From Poriferisocius sp965200775 (GTDB lineage Bacteria > Actinomycetota > Acidimicrobiia > Acidimicrobiales > Bin134), in assembly GCA_965200775.1 (NCBI GenBank), contig OZ241383.1, forward strand, positions 744,001 through 808,000: DNA of 64,000 bases, in the 5' to 3' direction. A program made the position numbers and the translations under genes. Below are positions 35,528 to 43,544 of this stretch, in pieces. How positions within the stretch are numbered: the first letter of the stretch is position 1; each line of letters begins with the position of its first letter. Below the pieces are notes generated by a model, which searched no databases, had not been told where the DNA came from, and saw only the letters and a program-made list of their open reading frames with translations.

Positions 35528-37195
35528 GTGACGACCGTCTTACGAGGGGCGACCGTTATTGACGGGACGGGAGTTCCGCCTGTTCAGGCCGATGTGGAGC
35601 TGGACGGGGGGATTATCGGAAGCGTTGGTGAGGTGCCCGCCGACGCCTCCGACAACGAGGTTGACCTGAGTGGCTTGGTTTTGTGCCCGGGATTCATCGA
35701 TATCCACACCCACTTTGATGCACAGGTTTTCTGGGATGCCGATTTCACCCCGTCCTCGTGGCACGGGGTGACCACGGTCGTGCAGGGGAACTGCGGATTC
35801 GGCGTGGCTCCCGCCCACCCCAATGACCGTGAACTGATAATGGAGACCCTGGAGCTGGTGGAGGGTATGAGGGTAGACACGCTTCGCTCGGGTATCGACT
35901 GGAGCTTCGAGACCTTCCCCGAATATCTCGACGCTGTACGAGCACTACCCAAACGAATCAACGTTGCGGCTTTTGTGCCCCACAGCATGGTGCGCCTCTA
36001 CGTGATGGGCCGTGAGGCGGCCTTCTCCCGCACCGCAACCGATGAGGAATTGAACAGCATACGCAGGGTCATGCGCGAGGCGCTGGAGGCCGGGGCCATT
36101 GGGATTTCCACTTCGCAGGCTCCGTCGCACCAGGGCCCTCAAGGCCGACCCGTGCCAAGCCGCTTCGCCGACCGGCGCGAGGTGGAGGCTCTGGTGGAGA
36201 CGCTGGCCCAGTGGGGTAAGGGGATCATCGAGATCACCTACGGACCGCTGTTGGAGATAGAGGAAGTGGCTCAAATGTCGCGGGATCACGGAGTGCGAAT
36301 CACTTGGGGTTCGGTGCTGCCAGGGCTCTTCGGGGGGCCAGGATCCGCCATGGAGATGTTGGAGCGTGGCGTTTCTGTGGGTGGTGACCTTTGGCCACAA
36401 ACCAGCACTCGATTCATCACAACCCAGATGAGTCTGGAGAACCCCTACCAATGGAGCCGAGTGCCTGCTTTCGCGGAGATTCTGGGGCGTGGTCATGAGG
36501 CCATGGCAGCCGCTTACTCCGACCCCCAATGGCGTCAGCGAGCCCGGGAGCAGACTGAGAGCATCGCCGGACAGACCGACTTTCTGGACGGTGACATAGT
36601 GGGGTACTTCCACCGCACCTCCGTGGAAGAGACGGTGAAACACGATGAGTTGAGAGGTGTGTCGTTGGCCGAATTGGCCGGTGAACGCGACATGCATCCC
36701 TTCGAACTAATGCTGGACTTGGCGCTGGAGGACGACCTGGTTACCCGGTTCCGGAACACGCCTGTCACGACCAAGGACGAGCTGACCGAACTGGTACGCG
36801 ATCCGCGTACCGTGCTGGGCGCCCATGACGCCGCCGCCCACGTGGACATGCTGTGCGACTCTTGCTACCCGAGCTACACCCTGCGGTACTGGGTGCGCGA
36901 GCAGCAGGCTATGACCCTGGAGCAGGCCATCTGGCGGATGACCGGGCAGCCCGCCGAGTTGTGGGATCTCACCGACCGTGGGGTTATAGCCAAGGGCAAG
37001 GCGGCCGATCTAGTGGCATTCGACCCTCAGACAATTGGCGAAAAGCCCTTTGAGCGTGTGTACGACTTTCCGGCTCAGGGCGACAGGCTCATTTCCCGCA
37101 ACCAGGGCATCGAGCACATTTGGGTAGGCGGAACGGCCATCCGTCGTGACGGCACGGACATAGAAGGGGTTAGTCCCGGCACTTTGGTGAGCTGA
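35528..37195 (+). CDS. N-acyl-D-amino-acid deacylase-like amidohydrolase (family 3)
   Basis: 555 residues, intact. LRGATVIDGTGVPPVQADVE and LVLCPGFIDIHTHFDAQVFW (metal-binding HxH) are typical, with GVTTVVQGNCGFGVAPAHPN, and the C-terminal segment GVIAKGKAADLVAFDPQTI closes the composite beta domain. Relatives hydrolyse N-acyl-D-amino acids or dihydropyrimidine-like amides. GTG 35528 is preferred over upstream in-frame codons because AAGGGGGC lies before it. It is divergent from the decayed transporter island and is the only plus-strand gene next to it, possibly its last useful enzyme. Confidence 0.82.
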   Translation: MTTVLRGATVIDGTGVPPVQADVELDGGIIGSVGEVPADASDNEVDLSGLVLCPGFIDIHTHFDAQVFWDADFTPSSWHGVTTVVQGNCGFGVAPAHPNDRELIMETLELVEGMRVDTLRSGIDWSFETFPEYLDAVRALPKRINVAAFVPHSMVRLYVMGREAAFSRTATDEELNSIRRVMREALEAGAIGISTSQAPSHQGPQGRPVPSRFADRREVEALVETLAQWGKGIIEITYGPLLEIEEVAQMSRDHGVRITWGSVLPGLFGGPGSAMEMLERGVSVGGDLWPQTSTRFITTQMSLENPYQWSRVPAFAEILGRGHEAMAAAYSDPQWRQRAREQTESIAGQTDFLDGDIVGYFHRTSVEETVKHDELRGVSLAELAGERDMHPFELMLDLALEDDLVTRFRNTPVTTKDELTELVRDPRTVLGAHDAAAHVDMLCDSCYPSYTLRYWVREQQAMTLEQAIWRMTGQPAELWDLTDRGVIAKGKAADLVAFDPQTIGEKPFERVYDFPAQGDRLISRNQGIEHIWVGGTAIRRDGTDIEGVSPGTLVS

Positions 37196-37286
37196 GAGGT
37201 TCGTTTAGTCCATCGAGTCGAGCGGGTGGGCCCGGCCGGCGGCACCTGCCACCCGGATGTAGGAGCAGCCTGGCAGACTCGATGCG

Positions 37287-38384
37287 GTGAGGGTTGCGAT
37301 CACGCTGGAGCAGTGCTGGCACCGGGTGCCGGGAGGTACGGCGGTGGCGGCGTTGGACTGGGTGGAGGCCTTGGCTCGGTTGTCGACCCCGCCGGAGATG
37401 GTCGGGGTGTCGGCCTGGCACATGGCGCCCCCGGCGGAGCCCTTCACTCCCTCGATCCCCACCAAGGCGCTGCACCTACCCCGGACCGGCCTCTATTGGA
37501 GCTGGAATCGGGCGCGGTGGCCTCCGGTGGAGAGGGCCACCGGGCCGGTGGATGTGATCCACGCCACCGCCATGGCGGTACCGCCCCGGACGGCCCCCCT
37601 CGTGGTGTCGGTCCATGACCTGGCGTTTCTGCACCATCCCGACTACTTCACCGCTCGAGGCCTCCGGTTCTTCAAGCGTTCGCTGGCGCTGACCCACACC
37701 CAGGCCGATCTGGTGGTGACCCCGTCGCAGCATTCCGCCGACGACTGCGTCGCGGCCGGGATCAGCTCCGACCGGGTGCGGGTGGTACCCAACACAGTTG
37801 ATGACGGCCAGGTGAACGAGTCCGAGGCCGAGGCCACTCGCAGGCGGTTCGGGGTGGGAGAGCGGTTTGTGCTGTGGGTGGGCACTGCGGAGCCTCGCAA
37901 GAACCTGGACCGACTGCTGGAGGCGTGGAAACGGCTGGGACGGACGGGCGAGGAGTTAGTGCTGGTGGGGCCGGCGGGGTGGAAGTCGAATCTGGGCCGC
38001 ACGGTGGCCTCGGCGGGCCCGTCGGTGCGGCGGCTGGGGTTTGTGTCCGACGCCGACAAACGAGCCCTGATGCGGGCGGCCTCGGTGGTGTGCTACCCAA
38101 GCCTCACCGAGGGTTTCGGACTGCCGGTGCTGGAGGCCATGATGCAAGCCACCCCGGTTGTGGCCTCGGCGGCCGGGGCCCTGCCCGAGGTGGTCGGTAC
38201 CGCCGGGCTGCTGGTGAATCCCACCCGGGTCGAGGAGATCTCGGAAGCACTGGTCGGGCTGCTGGACGATCCCGGTGGGGCGGCGGCCCTGGGCTGGAAG
38301 GGACGGGACCGGGCGGTGGCCGAGTTCTCGTGGTCTCGCACAGCGGAGGGGCTCATGGCCGTCTACGAGGAGTTGGCCCGATGA
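37287..38384 (+). CDS. glycosyltransferase family 4 protein
   Basis: 365 residues. N-terminal VAITLEQCWHRVPGGTAVAA, then VSVHDLAFLHHPDYFT; the C-terminal half has VLWVGTAEPRKNLDRLLEAW and SLTEGFGLPVLEAMMQATPVV, the E-x7-E retaining GT4 signature. The likely donor is a GDP- or NDP-hexose (mannosyltransferase-like). CAGACT 7 nt before GTG 37287 is a weak leaderless -10. The stop overlaps the first micro-ORF (ATGA), which starts a 71-bp tandem repeat before the next GT. Confidence 0.87.
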   Translation: MRVAITLEQCWHRVPGGTAVAALDWVEALARLSTPPEMVGVSAWHMAPPAEPFTPSIPTKALHLPRTGLYWSWNRARWPPVERATGPVDVIHATAMAVPPRTAPLVVSVHDLAFLHHPDYFTARGLRFFKRSLALTHTQADLVVTPSQHSADDCVAAGISSDRVRVVPNTVDDGQVNESEAEATRRRFGVGERFVLWVGTAEPRKNLDRLLEAWKRLGRTGEELVLVGPAGWKSNLGRTVASAGPSVRRLGFVSDADKRALMRAASVVCYPSLTEGFGLPVLEAMMQATPVVASAAGALPEVVGTAGLLVNPTRVEEISEALVGLLDDPGGAAALGWKGRDRAVAEFSWSRTAEGLMAVYEELAR

Positions 38385-38522
38385 TCTCGGTGGATGAGGT
38401 TCCGGTGTCGGGGGCAGGGCTGTTGCCGAATTACGGGGAGCACAACTCGCGATGATCTCGGTGGATGAGGTTCCGGTGTCGGGGGCAGGGCTGTTGCCGA
38501 ATTACGGGGAGCACAACTCGCG
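38381..38522 (+). repeat. two identical 71-bp tandem units forming coupled 24-codon micro-ORFs
   Basis: Units 38381-38451 and 38452-38522 are identical. A third partial start (ATGATCTCGGTGG) at 38523 is the beginning of the next glycosyltransferase. Each unit opens at the ATGA of the previous stop and encodes MISVDEVPVSGAG followed by LLPNYGEHNSR, then stops on the ATGA of the next unit. So the chain GT stop, micro-ORF, micro-ORF, GT start is linked by three successive 4-nt overlaps. Confidence 0.95.
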
Positions 38523-39635
38523 ATGATCTCGGTGGGGGTGAACCTGTTGTGGCTGCGAGCCGGCCGGGTGGGGGGCAGCGAGGACTACACAGCCAGGATG
38601 CTGGCGGCGATCCCGTCGGGCGGGGAAGTGAGGTTGACCTTGTTTGTCCCGCCCGGGTGGGCCAAAACCCATCGGCAGTTGGCTCAACGCCACGAGGTGG
38701 TAACCGCTCCGGTGGGGAAGGCGCGCTCGCTGCGGGTGCTCAGCGAGAACTCGTGGCTGGCCGAGCAGTGCCGCCGGCGCCGGGTGGATGTGGTCCACCA
38801 TTTCGGGGGCACCGTGCCCCTTGTCGGCACCCATCCGTCGGTCGTGACGGTTCACGACGTACAGCCCCTCGACCATCCCGAGAACTTCGGCTTGGTGAAG
38901 AGGGCTTACCTGGGGGCGATGCTGCCGTGGTCGGTGCGTCGGGCCGACGCCATAGTCACGGTGAGCGAATTCTGCCGGGAGCGCCTGGTTGAGCGCCTCG
39001 GCGCCGAACCGGATCGGGTGGCGGTGCTGCCCGCCCCGGTGGATGCTTCCGCCGGCGACGCAGAGATGTCGCTTTCGGCGGTGGCCCCCGACCTGTCCCG
39101 CCCGTTCGTGCTGTATCCGGCGGTGACCTACCCCCACAAGAACCACGCCGTGGTCCTGCGGGCCCTGGCGATTCTGGCCGAGAGCGGGGTGGAGGTGGAG
39201 CTGGTGGCCACCGGAGCGACCGGCCCGCTGGACTCGGAGCTGGACCGTTTGGCCGACAAGCTCGGCGTGGGGGATCGGTGGCACCGCCTGGGTCGGATGC
39301 CCACCCCGGTGTTGGACGGGCTGTACCGGCAGGCACTGTCCCTGGTGTTCCCGTCGCGCTACGAGGGGTACGGGCTGCCGGTGGTGGAGGCCATGGCCCG
39401 GGGCTGTCCGGTGATAGCCGCCGATGCCGCGGCGCTGCCCGAGGTGGTGGGATCGGGCGGCCGTCTGGTCGCTCCCGACGACGAGGCGGGGTGGGCCGCC
39501 GCCATCAGGGAGCTGGCCGTCGACCCCTCGGCCCGTGTCCGGCTCGGCGCTGCCGGAGTGTCGAGAGTCGGGGAGCTGGCCGAGCGCGATCCGGCAGGGG
39601 AACTTTGCGACCTCTACACCCGGGTAGTGGGATGA
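38523..39635 (+). CDS. glycosyltransferase family 4 protein
   Basis: 370 residues. Start ATG 38523 follows the tandem micro-ORFs and gives ISVGVNLLWLRAGRVGGSED, the N-terminal GT4 loop. Later features: VTVHDVQPLDHPENFG, VLYPAVTYPHKNHAVVLRAL and SRYEGYGLPVVEAMARGCPV, the retaining GT4 donor site. Context is a three-gene GT4 run. The stop is followed by a four-codon ATGA...ATGA micro-frame reaching the next gene. Confidence 0.88.
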   Translation: MISVGVNLLWLRAGRVGGSEDYTARMLAAIPSGGEVRLTLFVPPGWAKTHRQLAQRHEVVTAPVGKARSLRVLSENSWLAEQCRRRRVDVVHHFGGTVPLVGTHPSVVTVHDVQPLDHPENFGLVKRAYLGAMLPWSVRRADAIVTVSEFCRERLVERLGAEPDRVAVLPAPVDASAGDAEMSLSAVAPDLSRPFVLYPAVTYPHKNHAVVLRALAILAESGVEVELVATGATGPLDSELDRLADKLGVGDRWHRLGRMPTPVLDGLYRQALSLVFPSRYEGYGLPVVEAMARGCPVIAADAAALPEVVGSGGRLVAPDDEAGWAAAIRELAVDPSARVRLGAAGVSRVGELAERDPAGELCDLYTRVVG

Positions 39636-39642
39636 GGCCCCG

Positions 39643-40917
39643 ATGACCGGTGCCCCGAGGATCCTGGTGCTGTGCCCACACTTCGAGCCCGACACCGCGC
39701 CCACTGGAGAGGTGATGACCGCCATATGCGAGCAGTGGGTGGCCCAGGGCTGCGAGCTGGAGATCGTCACCAGCCTCCCGTGGTACAAGGACCACGCCGT
39801 GGCCGACGGATGGACCGGGAGGCTGGTGCGGACCCAAGACGAACCGTGGGGCCGGGTCCGGCGCTGGCATCCCTTTCCCGCCGACAAGGGCCGGCTGGTG
39901 GCCAGGGCGGCAGCGTTCGGCGGGTTCACGCTGGTGGCAGGGGCGGATGCGGTGGTCGCGGCCCGGCGCTGCGACGTGGTGTTCGCTATGTCACCTCCCC
40001 TCACCCTGGGAGCAGCCGGTTGGGCCGCTGCGTGGCGGGGGCGAGCCCCGCTGGTGTTCAACGTGCAGGACGTGTTCCCCGACGCCGCTGTGGAGACAGG
40101 GGTGTTACGCAGCACCCGGGCGGCGGCAGCCGCGGCCAGGCTGGAGCGCTGGATATACCGGCGAGCGGCGGCTGTGACGGCGCTGTCGGAGGGAATGGCC
40201 GAGAACATCCGAGCCAAGCTGGGCCAGGACGATTCCGGCAAGGCCGACAACCCGGACAAGGTCGTGGTCATCCCCAACATGGCCGACGTGGGCCGCATTG
40301 TCCCGTCCGACCGGCAGAACCCCTACCGGGCTGCTCTGGGGGAATCGGGCGACCCGGCCAACACGGTTGTGATGTACGCCGGCAACCTCGGCCACTCCCA
40401 GCCCCTGGAACTGGTGGTGGAAGCAGCCCGACGGTTCGCCGGGGCGGGCCGGGACGACGTGCAGTTTGTGATCAACGGCGATGGGGTGGCCCGCCCAATG
40501 TTGGCCGAAGCCGCCGAAAACCTGGACAACCTCCACCTAGTCGGCTGGCAGCCCCCCGAGCTTCTGGGCGAGGTGCTGGCCGCCGCCGACCTGCATCTGG
40601 TGTTGCTCCGGGAGGGGTTGGGCACCACCAGCGTTCCCTCGAAGGTGTACTCGGTTCTGGCCGCCGGACGCCCGGTTCTGGCCGCCGTTGACCGGGGCAG
40701 CGAGATCAAGAGGCTGCTGGCCGACTCGGGCGGGGGGCGGACGGTCGATCCCGCAGACATCGACGCCTTTTGTGCAGCGGTGGGGGAAATGGTCGACGAC
40801 CCCGAGGGTCTGGCCGAGATGGGCCGGCGGGGCCGGGAGTATGCCGAGCAGGTCCCCGGTCCCCAGGAGGTGGCCGAGCGCTACCTCGAGCTGTTCGACC
40901 GGTTGATCCGCCGGTAG
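39643..40917 (+). CDS. glycosyltransferase family 4 protein (WbuB/WcaI-like)
   Basis: 424 residues. Begins RILVLCPHFEPDTAPTGEVM, as in WbuB/WcaI fucosyl- or acetamidosugar transferases. Other family features are FNVQDVFPDAAVETG, NPYRAAL, VVMYAGNLGHSQPLELVVEA and SVPSKVYSVLAAGRPVLA. The family uses GDP- or UDP-linked sugars; GDP-L-fucose from fcl is a possible donor but not shown. It is the last gene of the GT run; 100 bp then separate it from the next promoter. Confidence 0.87.
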   Translation: MTGAPRILVLCPHFEPDTAPTGEVMTAICEQWVAQGCELEIVTSLPWYKDHAVADGWTGRLVRTQDEPWGRVRRWHPFPADKGRLVARAAAFGGFTLVAGADAVVAARRCDVVFAMSPPLTLGAAGWAAAWRGRAPLVFNVQDVFPDAAVETGVLRSTRAAAAAARLERWIYRRAAAVTALSEGMAENIRAKLGQDDSGKADNPDKVVVIPNMADVGRIVPSDRQNPYRAALGESGDPANTVVMYAGNLGHSQPLELVVEAARRFAGAGRDDVQFVINGDGVARPMLAEAAENLDNLHLVGWQPPELLGEVLAAADLHLVLLREGLGTTSVPSKVYSVLAAGRPVLAAVDRGSEIKRLLADSGGGRTVDPADIDAFCAAVGEMVDDPEGLAEMGRRGREYAEQVPGPQEVAERYLELFDRLIRR

Positions 40918-41002
40918 CTGCGCACGGGCCGGGCCGACCGACTTCCTCCGCCACGCCTTCGCTCTCAGCTCCCAGAGATGTGGGTTTGACCGGTCGGGCG
41001 GG

Positions 41003-41016
41003 TAGCGTTGTGGGCT
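41003..41016 (+). promoter_or_regulatory. leaderless -10 box (TAGCGT, 8 nt before GTG)
   Basis: TAGCGT at 41003-41008 ends 8 nt before GTG 41017, which therefore is preferred over the TTG at 41008 that overlaps the box. Confidence 0.45.
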
Positions 41017-41781
41017 GTGGCAAGAGGCTCTGGATCACGAAAGGTAGCGCGGGCCGCATCGATGGGTGGGGCCGGACAGCGTCGCCAACTAATCGGCTTC
41101 CCCGCAGTGTTGGTGCTCATCTTCGTGCTCGGAATCGCCACGGTGACATATGCCTACATCCAGCGTGACGCCGAGGCCCGTCCCGGCCTGAGCGACCACT
41201 GGCACTCGGCCTACGGGGTGTGGGACTGCACCGCCGAGGGTGGAGGGGCGTTCCAACCGCATTTCGAGGGGCGCCGCAACAGTCAGGGATACGCCTACGA
41301 CCCCGATGGAATCCACTCCCATTCCGACGGCATCATCCACATTCACCCTTATACCGCCAATGTCACCGGTGAGGACGCCACAATAGACAAGTTCTTCGAG
41401 GCAATGTTCGTGACCATGGACGTGAACGGCATCACCGCCCAGGAGTTCGGCGTGATCAGCGCGGCGGATGCGGTGTGCGACGACCAACCCGCGGTGATAC
41501 AGATCGTGCGCTGGTCGGATGCGCTCAGCGCTGTGGCGTCGGAGCCCGACGAGCGGATCTACGACAACTTTGGGGATGTCCGGTTCAAGAAGGACGGCGA
41601 GGCGTTCACGCTGGCTTTGGCACCCCGCGACTCGGTCGTGCCCCTTCCTCCCACCATTTCCGATCTCACCGGTGTGTCGCCGTCTCTGGTGGCGGATTTC
41701 CGGCAGCCCGAGGGACCGGTTCCCATCGAGGTGGACGTGGATGAGGACAGCCCGGGCGTGAGGGTGGAAGAAGACGGCTGA
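41017..41781 (+). CDS. membrane-anchored protein with a His-rich extracellular domain, function unknown
   Basis: 254 residues. A basic N-terminus precedes one transmembrane helix (GFPAVLVLIFVLGIATVTYAYI, about 28-48). The external part starts LSDHWHSAYGVWDC, then has GIHSHSDGIIHIHPYTANVT and ends in an acidic tail (VDVDEDSPGVRVEEDG). The histidines (HWH, HSHSDGxIHIHP) suggest a metal site, and the two cysteines (about C69 and C153) could form a disulfide. I do not recognise a named family. It lies directly upstream of the nucleotidyltransferase, with a duplicated junction between them. Confidence 0.75.
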   Translation: MARGSGSRKVARAASMGGAGQRRQLIGFPAVLVLIFVLGIATVTYAYIQRDAEARPGLSDHWHSAYGVWDCTAEGGGAFQPHFEGRRNSQGYAYDPDGIHSHSDGIIHIHPYTANVTGEDATIDKFFEAMFVTMDVNGITAQEFGVISAADAVCDDQPAVIQIVRWSDALSAVASEPDERIYDNFGDVRFKKDGEAFTLALAPRDSVVPLPPTISDLTGVSPSLVADFRQPEGPVPIEVDVDEDSPGVRVEEDG

Positions 41782-41875
41782 GAACGATCGGCCGGCTTGG
41801 ACGTGAACCTGCTGCCACTCGTCGCCGGTTCCGTAGTTGAAGAAGACGGCTGAGAACGATCGGCCGGCATGGACG
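41767..41875 (+). repeat. 72-bp-period duplication of a gene junction
   Basis: The 37-bp block at 41767-41803 (end of the His-rich protein gene, its TGA and the following leader) recurs at 41839-41875 with one difference: T at the first start site (TTGGACG), A at the real start (ATGGACG). Between them a TTG-initiated frame reads LDVNLLPLVAGSVVEEDG, resembling the start of the downstream protein (MDAVVLVGGF) joined to the end of the upstream one (VEEDG). Confidence 0.85.
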
Positions 41876-42852
41876 CGGTTGTTCTGGTCGGTGGTTTCGG
41901 GACCAGGCTGCGGCCTCTCACCCTGACCCGTCCCAAGCAGATGCTGCCGGTGGTGGACCGGCCCATGATTGAGCACGTGGTGGGTCGCCTCGGCGAGCAG
42001 GGAATCACCCGGGCCGTGCTGTCGCTCGGATACCGGCCCGACGCGTTCGAGGCCGCCTACCCCCAGCGTCGCTGCGCCGGCGTTGAGCTGTTCTACGCGG
42101 TGGAGCCCGAACCGCTCGACACCGCAGGGGCGATCGCCTTCGCAGCACGGTCCGCGGGGGTCAACGACACGTTCGTTGCAGTGAACGGCGACGTGATCAA
42201 CCGGTTACCCCTGGGCGAACTGCTGCAGGTACACCGGCGAGCCGGGGCCCGTGCCACCATCGCTCTCGCACCGGTGGACGACCCGTCCCGCTACGGCGTG
42301 GTGGCCTGCGATTCCGACGGTCGGGTGCGTGAGTTCGTGGAGAAGCCCCCGGCCGGACAGGCCCCCAGCAACCTCATCAACGTCGGCATCTACGCCCTGG
42401 AGCCGTCCGCGCTGGACTCGGTTCCCGAAGGGGCCAGGGTGTCCATAGAACGCGAGACGTTTCCGGCCTTGGCGGCCCAGGGGAGGCTGTACGCCGTGGC
42501 CTGGGACGGATTCTGGGTGGACGCCGGCACCCCCGAGGCCTACCTGGAGGTGCAGATCGCCCTTTCCGATGGGGGCCGGATCCATCCCTCGGCCACGGTG
42601 TCGCCCCTGGCCACGGTGACCGGTTCGGTGGTGATGGAGGGGGCGGTGGTTGACGAGGAGGCGTCGGTTGTGGGCTCGGTGGTGTTGCCCGGTGCCCGGG
42701 TGGGCCGCGACGCCACGGTGGAGCGATCCATCGTGGGTGAGAGAGCCGAGGTAGGTATCGGAGCCCGGCTCAGAGACCATTCGGTGGTGGGCGACGGCTG
42801 CGCTGTTGCCCCGGGAGCCGTCTTGAGCGGGGAACGACTGCCCCCGGCCTAA
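41869..42852 (+). CDS. mannose-1-phosphate guanylyltransferase-like nucleotidyltransferase
   Basis: 327 residues. DAVVLVGGFGTRLRPLTLT and RPKQMLPVVDRPMI are the pyrophosphorylase signature; VNGDVINRLPL holds the metal Asp; FVEKPPAGQAPSNLINVGIY is the sugar site; residues about 235-327 form a left-handed beta-helix (HPSATVSPLATVTGSVVMEG). Neighbouring gmd and rmd make GTP and mannose-1-phosphate the likely substrates; glucose-1-phosphate thymidylyl- or uridylyltransfer cannot be excluded. No phosphomannomutase is in the window. The stop overlaps the convergent cofE stop by 4 nt. Confidence 0.85.
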   Translation: MDAVVLVGGFGTRLRPLTLTRPKQMLPVVDRPMIEHVVGRLGEQGITRAVLSLGYRPDAFEAAYPQRRCAGVELFYAVEPEPLDTAGAIAFAARSAGVNDTFVAVNGDVINRLPLGELLQVHRRAGARATIALAPVDDPSRYGVVACDSDGRVREFVEKPPAGQAPSNLINVGIYALEPSALDSVPEGARVSIERETFPALAAQGRLYAVAWDGFWVDAGTPEAYLEVQIALSDGGRIHPSATVSPLATVTGSVVMEGAVVDEEASVVGSVVLPGARVGRDATVERSIVGERAEVGIGARLRDHSVVGDGCAVAPGAVLSGERLPPA

Positions 42853-43544
42853 CGGAACAGGTCCTCGGCGGGGGAGCGAATCAGGTCGGCCTGAATGCTG
42901 CCGGGGCCGAGCCAGCTCCGTTCGACACCTCGGATGACGGCCACCGGGATGTTGTCGGCCTTGCCCATGACCAGCTCGGCAGCCGCGGCCAGCTCATCGA
43001 CGATGGCCACCTCGGTCACCTGAAGTTCTCGCCCGGAGGAGTCGGGGGTGCCCCTCAGGTCGAGTATGGGACGCACCCCGGCCGAGCCGATGGCCACGTC
43101 GGTCACCCCTCGCCGCCACGGCCTGCCGAAGGTGTCGGACACGATCACCCCCACCTCCACCCCGCACCGGGCCCGAATCCCGTCCCGGATGCGCCGGGCC
43201 GAGCGGTCGGGGTCGTCGGGCAGAAGGGCGGCTTGGTCGGCGGCCACGTTCGATCGGTCAATGCCGGCGTTGGCGCACACGAAACCGTGTTTGGTCTCGC
43301 TAATGATGAGGTCGCCCCTCCGGCGCAACACCCGCACCGACTCCTGTTCCACCAGCGGCTTGTGGGCAAGGGGATCGTCGGGGTCCACGGCAACCATGGC
43401 GTTCTCGGCCTTGGACACGATCTTCTGGGTGACCACCACCACATCGCCACCGGCCAGCTCGACGGCTTCGGCGATGAGGCCGGCCACGTCGTCGCCCGGC
43501 CCTATCTCGGGCAGTCCCTCAACCCCGAAGATCTCCAGCTTCAC
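42849..43544 (-). CDS. cofE: coenzyme F420-0:L-glutamate ligase
   Basis: 231 residues. Visible features: DDVAGLIAEA, VVVTQKIVSKAENAMV, RRRGDLIISETKHGFVCANA, IRARCGVEVGVIVSDTFGRP and WRRGVTDVAIGSAGVRPILD. It adds gamma-linked glutamates to F420-0. Start GTG 43544 overlaps the cofD stop (GTGA). Mycobacterial FbiB has an extra C-terminal flavin domain of about 200 residues that reduces dehydro-F420; it is absent here, so this is the stand-alone CofE form. Confidence 0.93.
   Translation of the reverse strand: MKLEIFGVEGLPEIGPGDDVAGLIAEAVELAGGDVVVVTQKIVSKAENAMVAVDPDDPLAHKPLVEQESVRVLRRRGDLIISETKHGFVCANAGIDRSNVAADQAALLPDDPDRSARRIRDGIRARCGVEVGVIVSDTFGRPWRRGVTDVAIGSAGVRPILDLRGTPDSSGRELQVTEVAIVDELAAAAELVMGKADNIPVAVIRGVERSWLGPGSIQADLIRSPAEDLFR

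Noticed and set aside
40986..41008. TTGACC as a -35 for the promoter at 41003
   Set aside because: Spacing to the -10 is only 11 bp, far too short.
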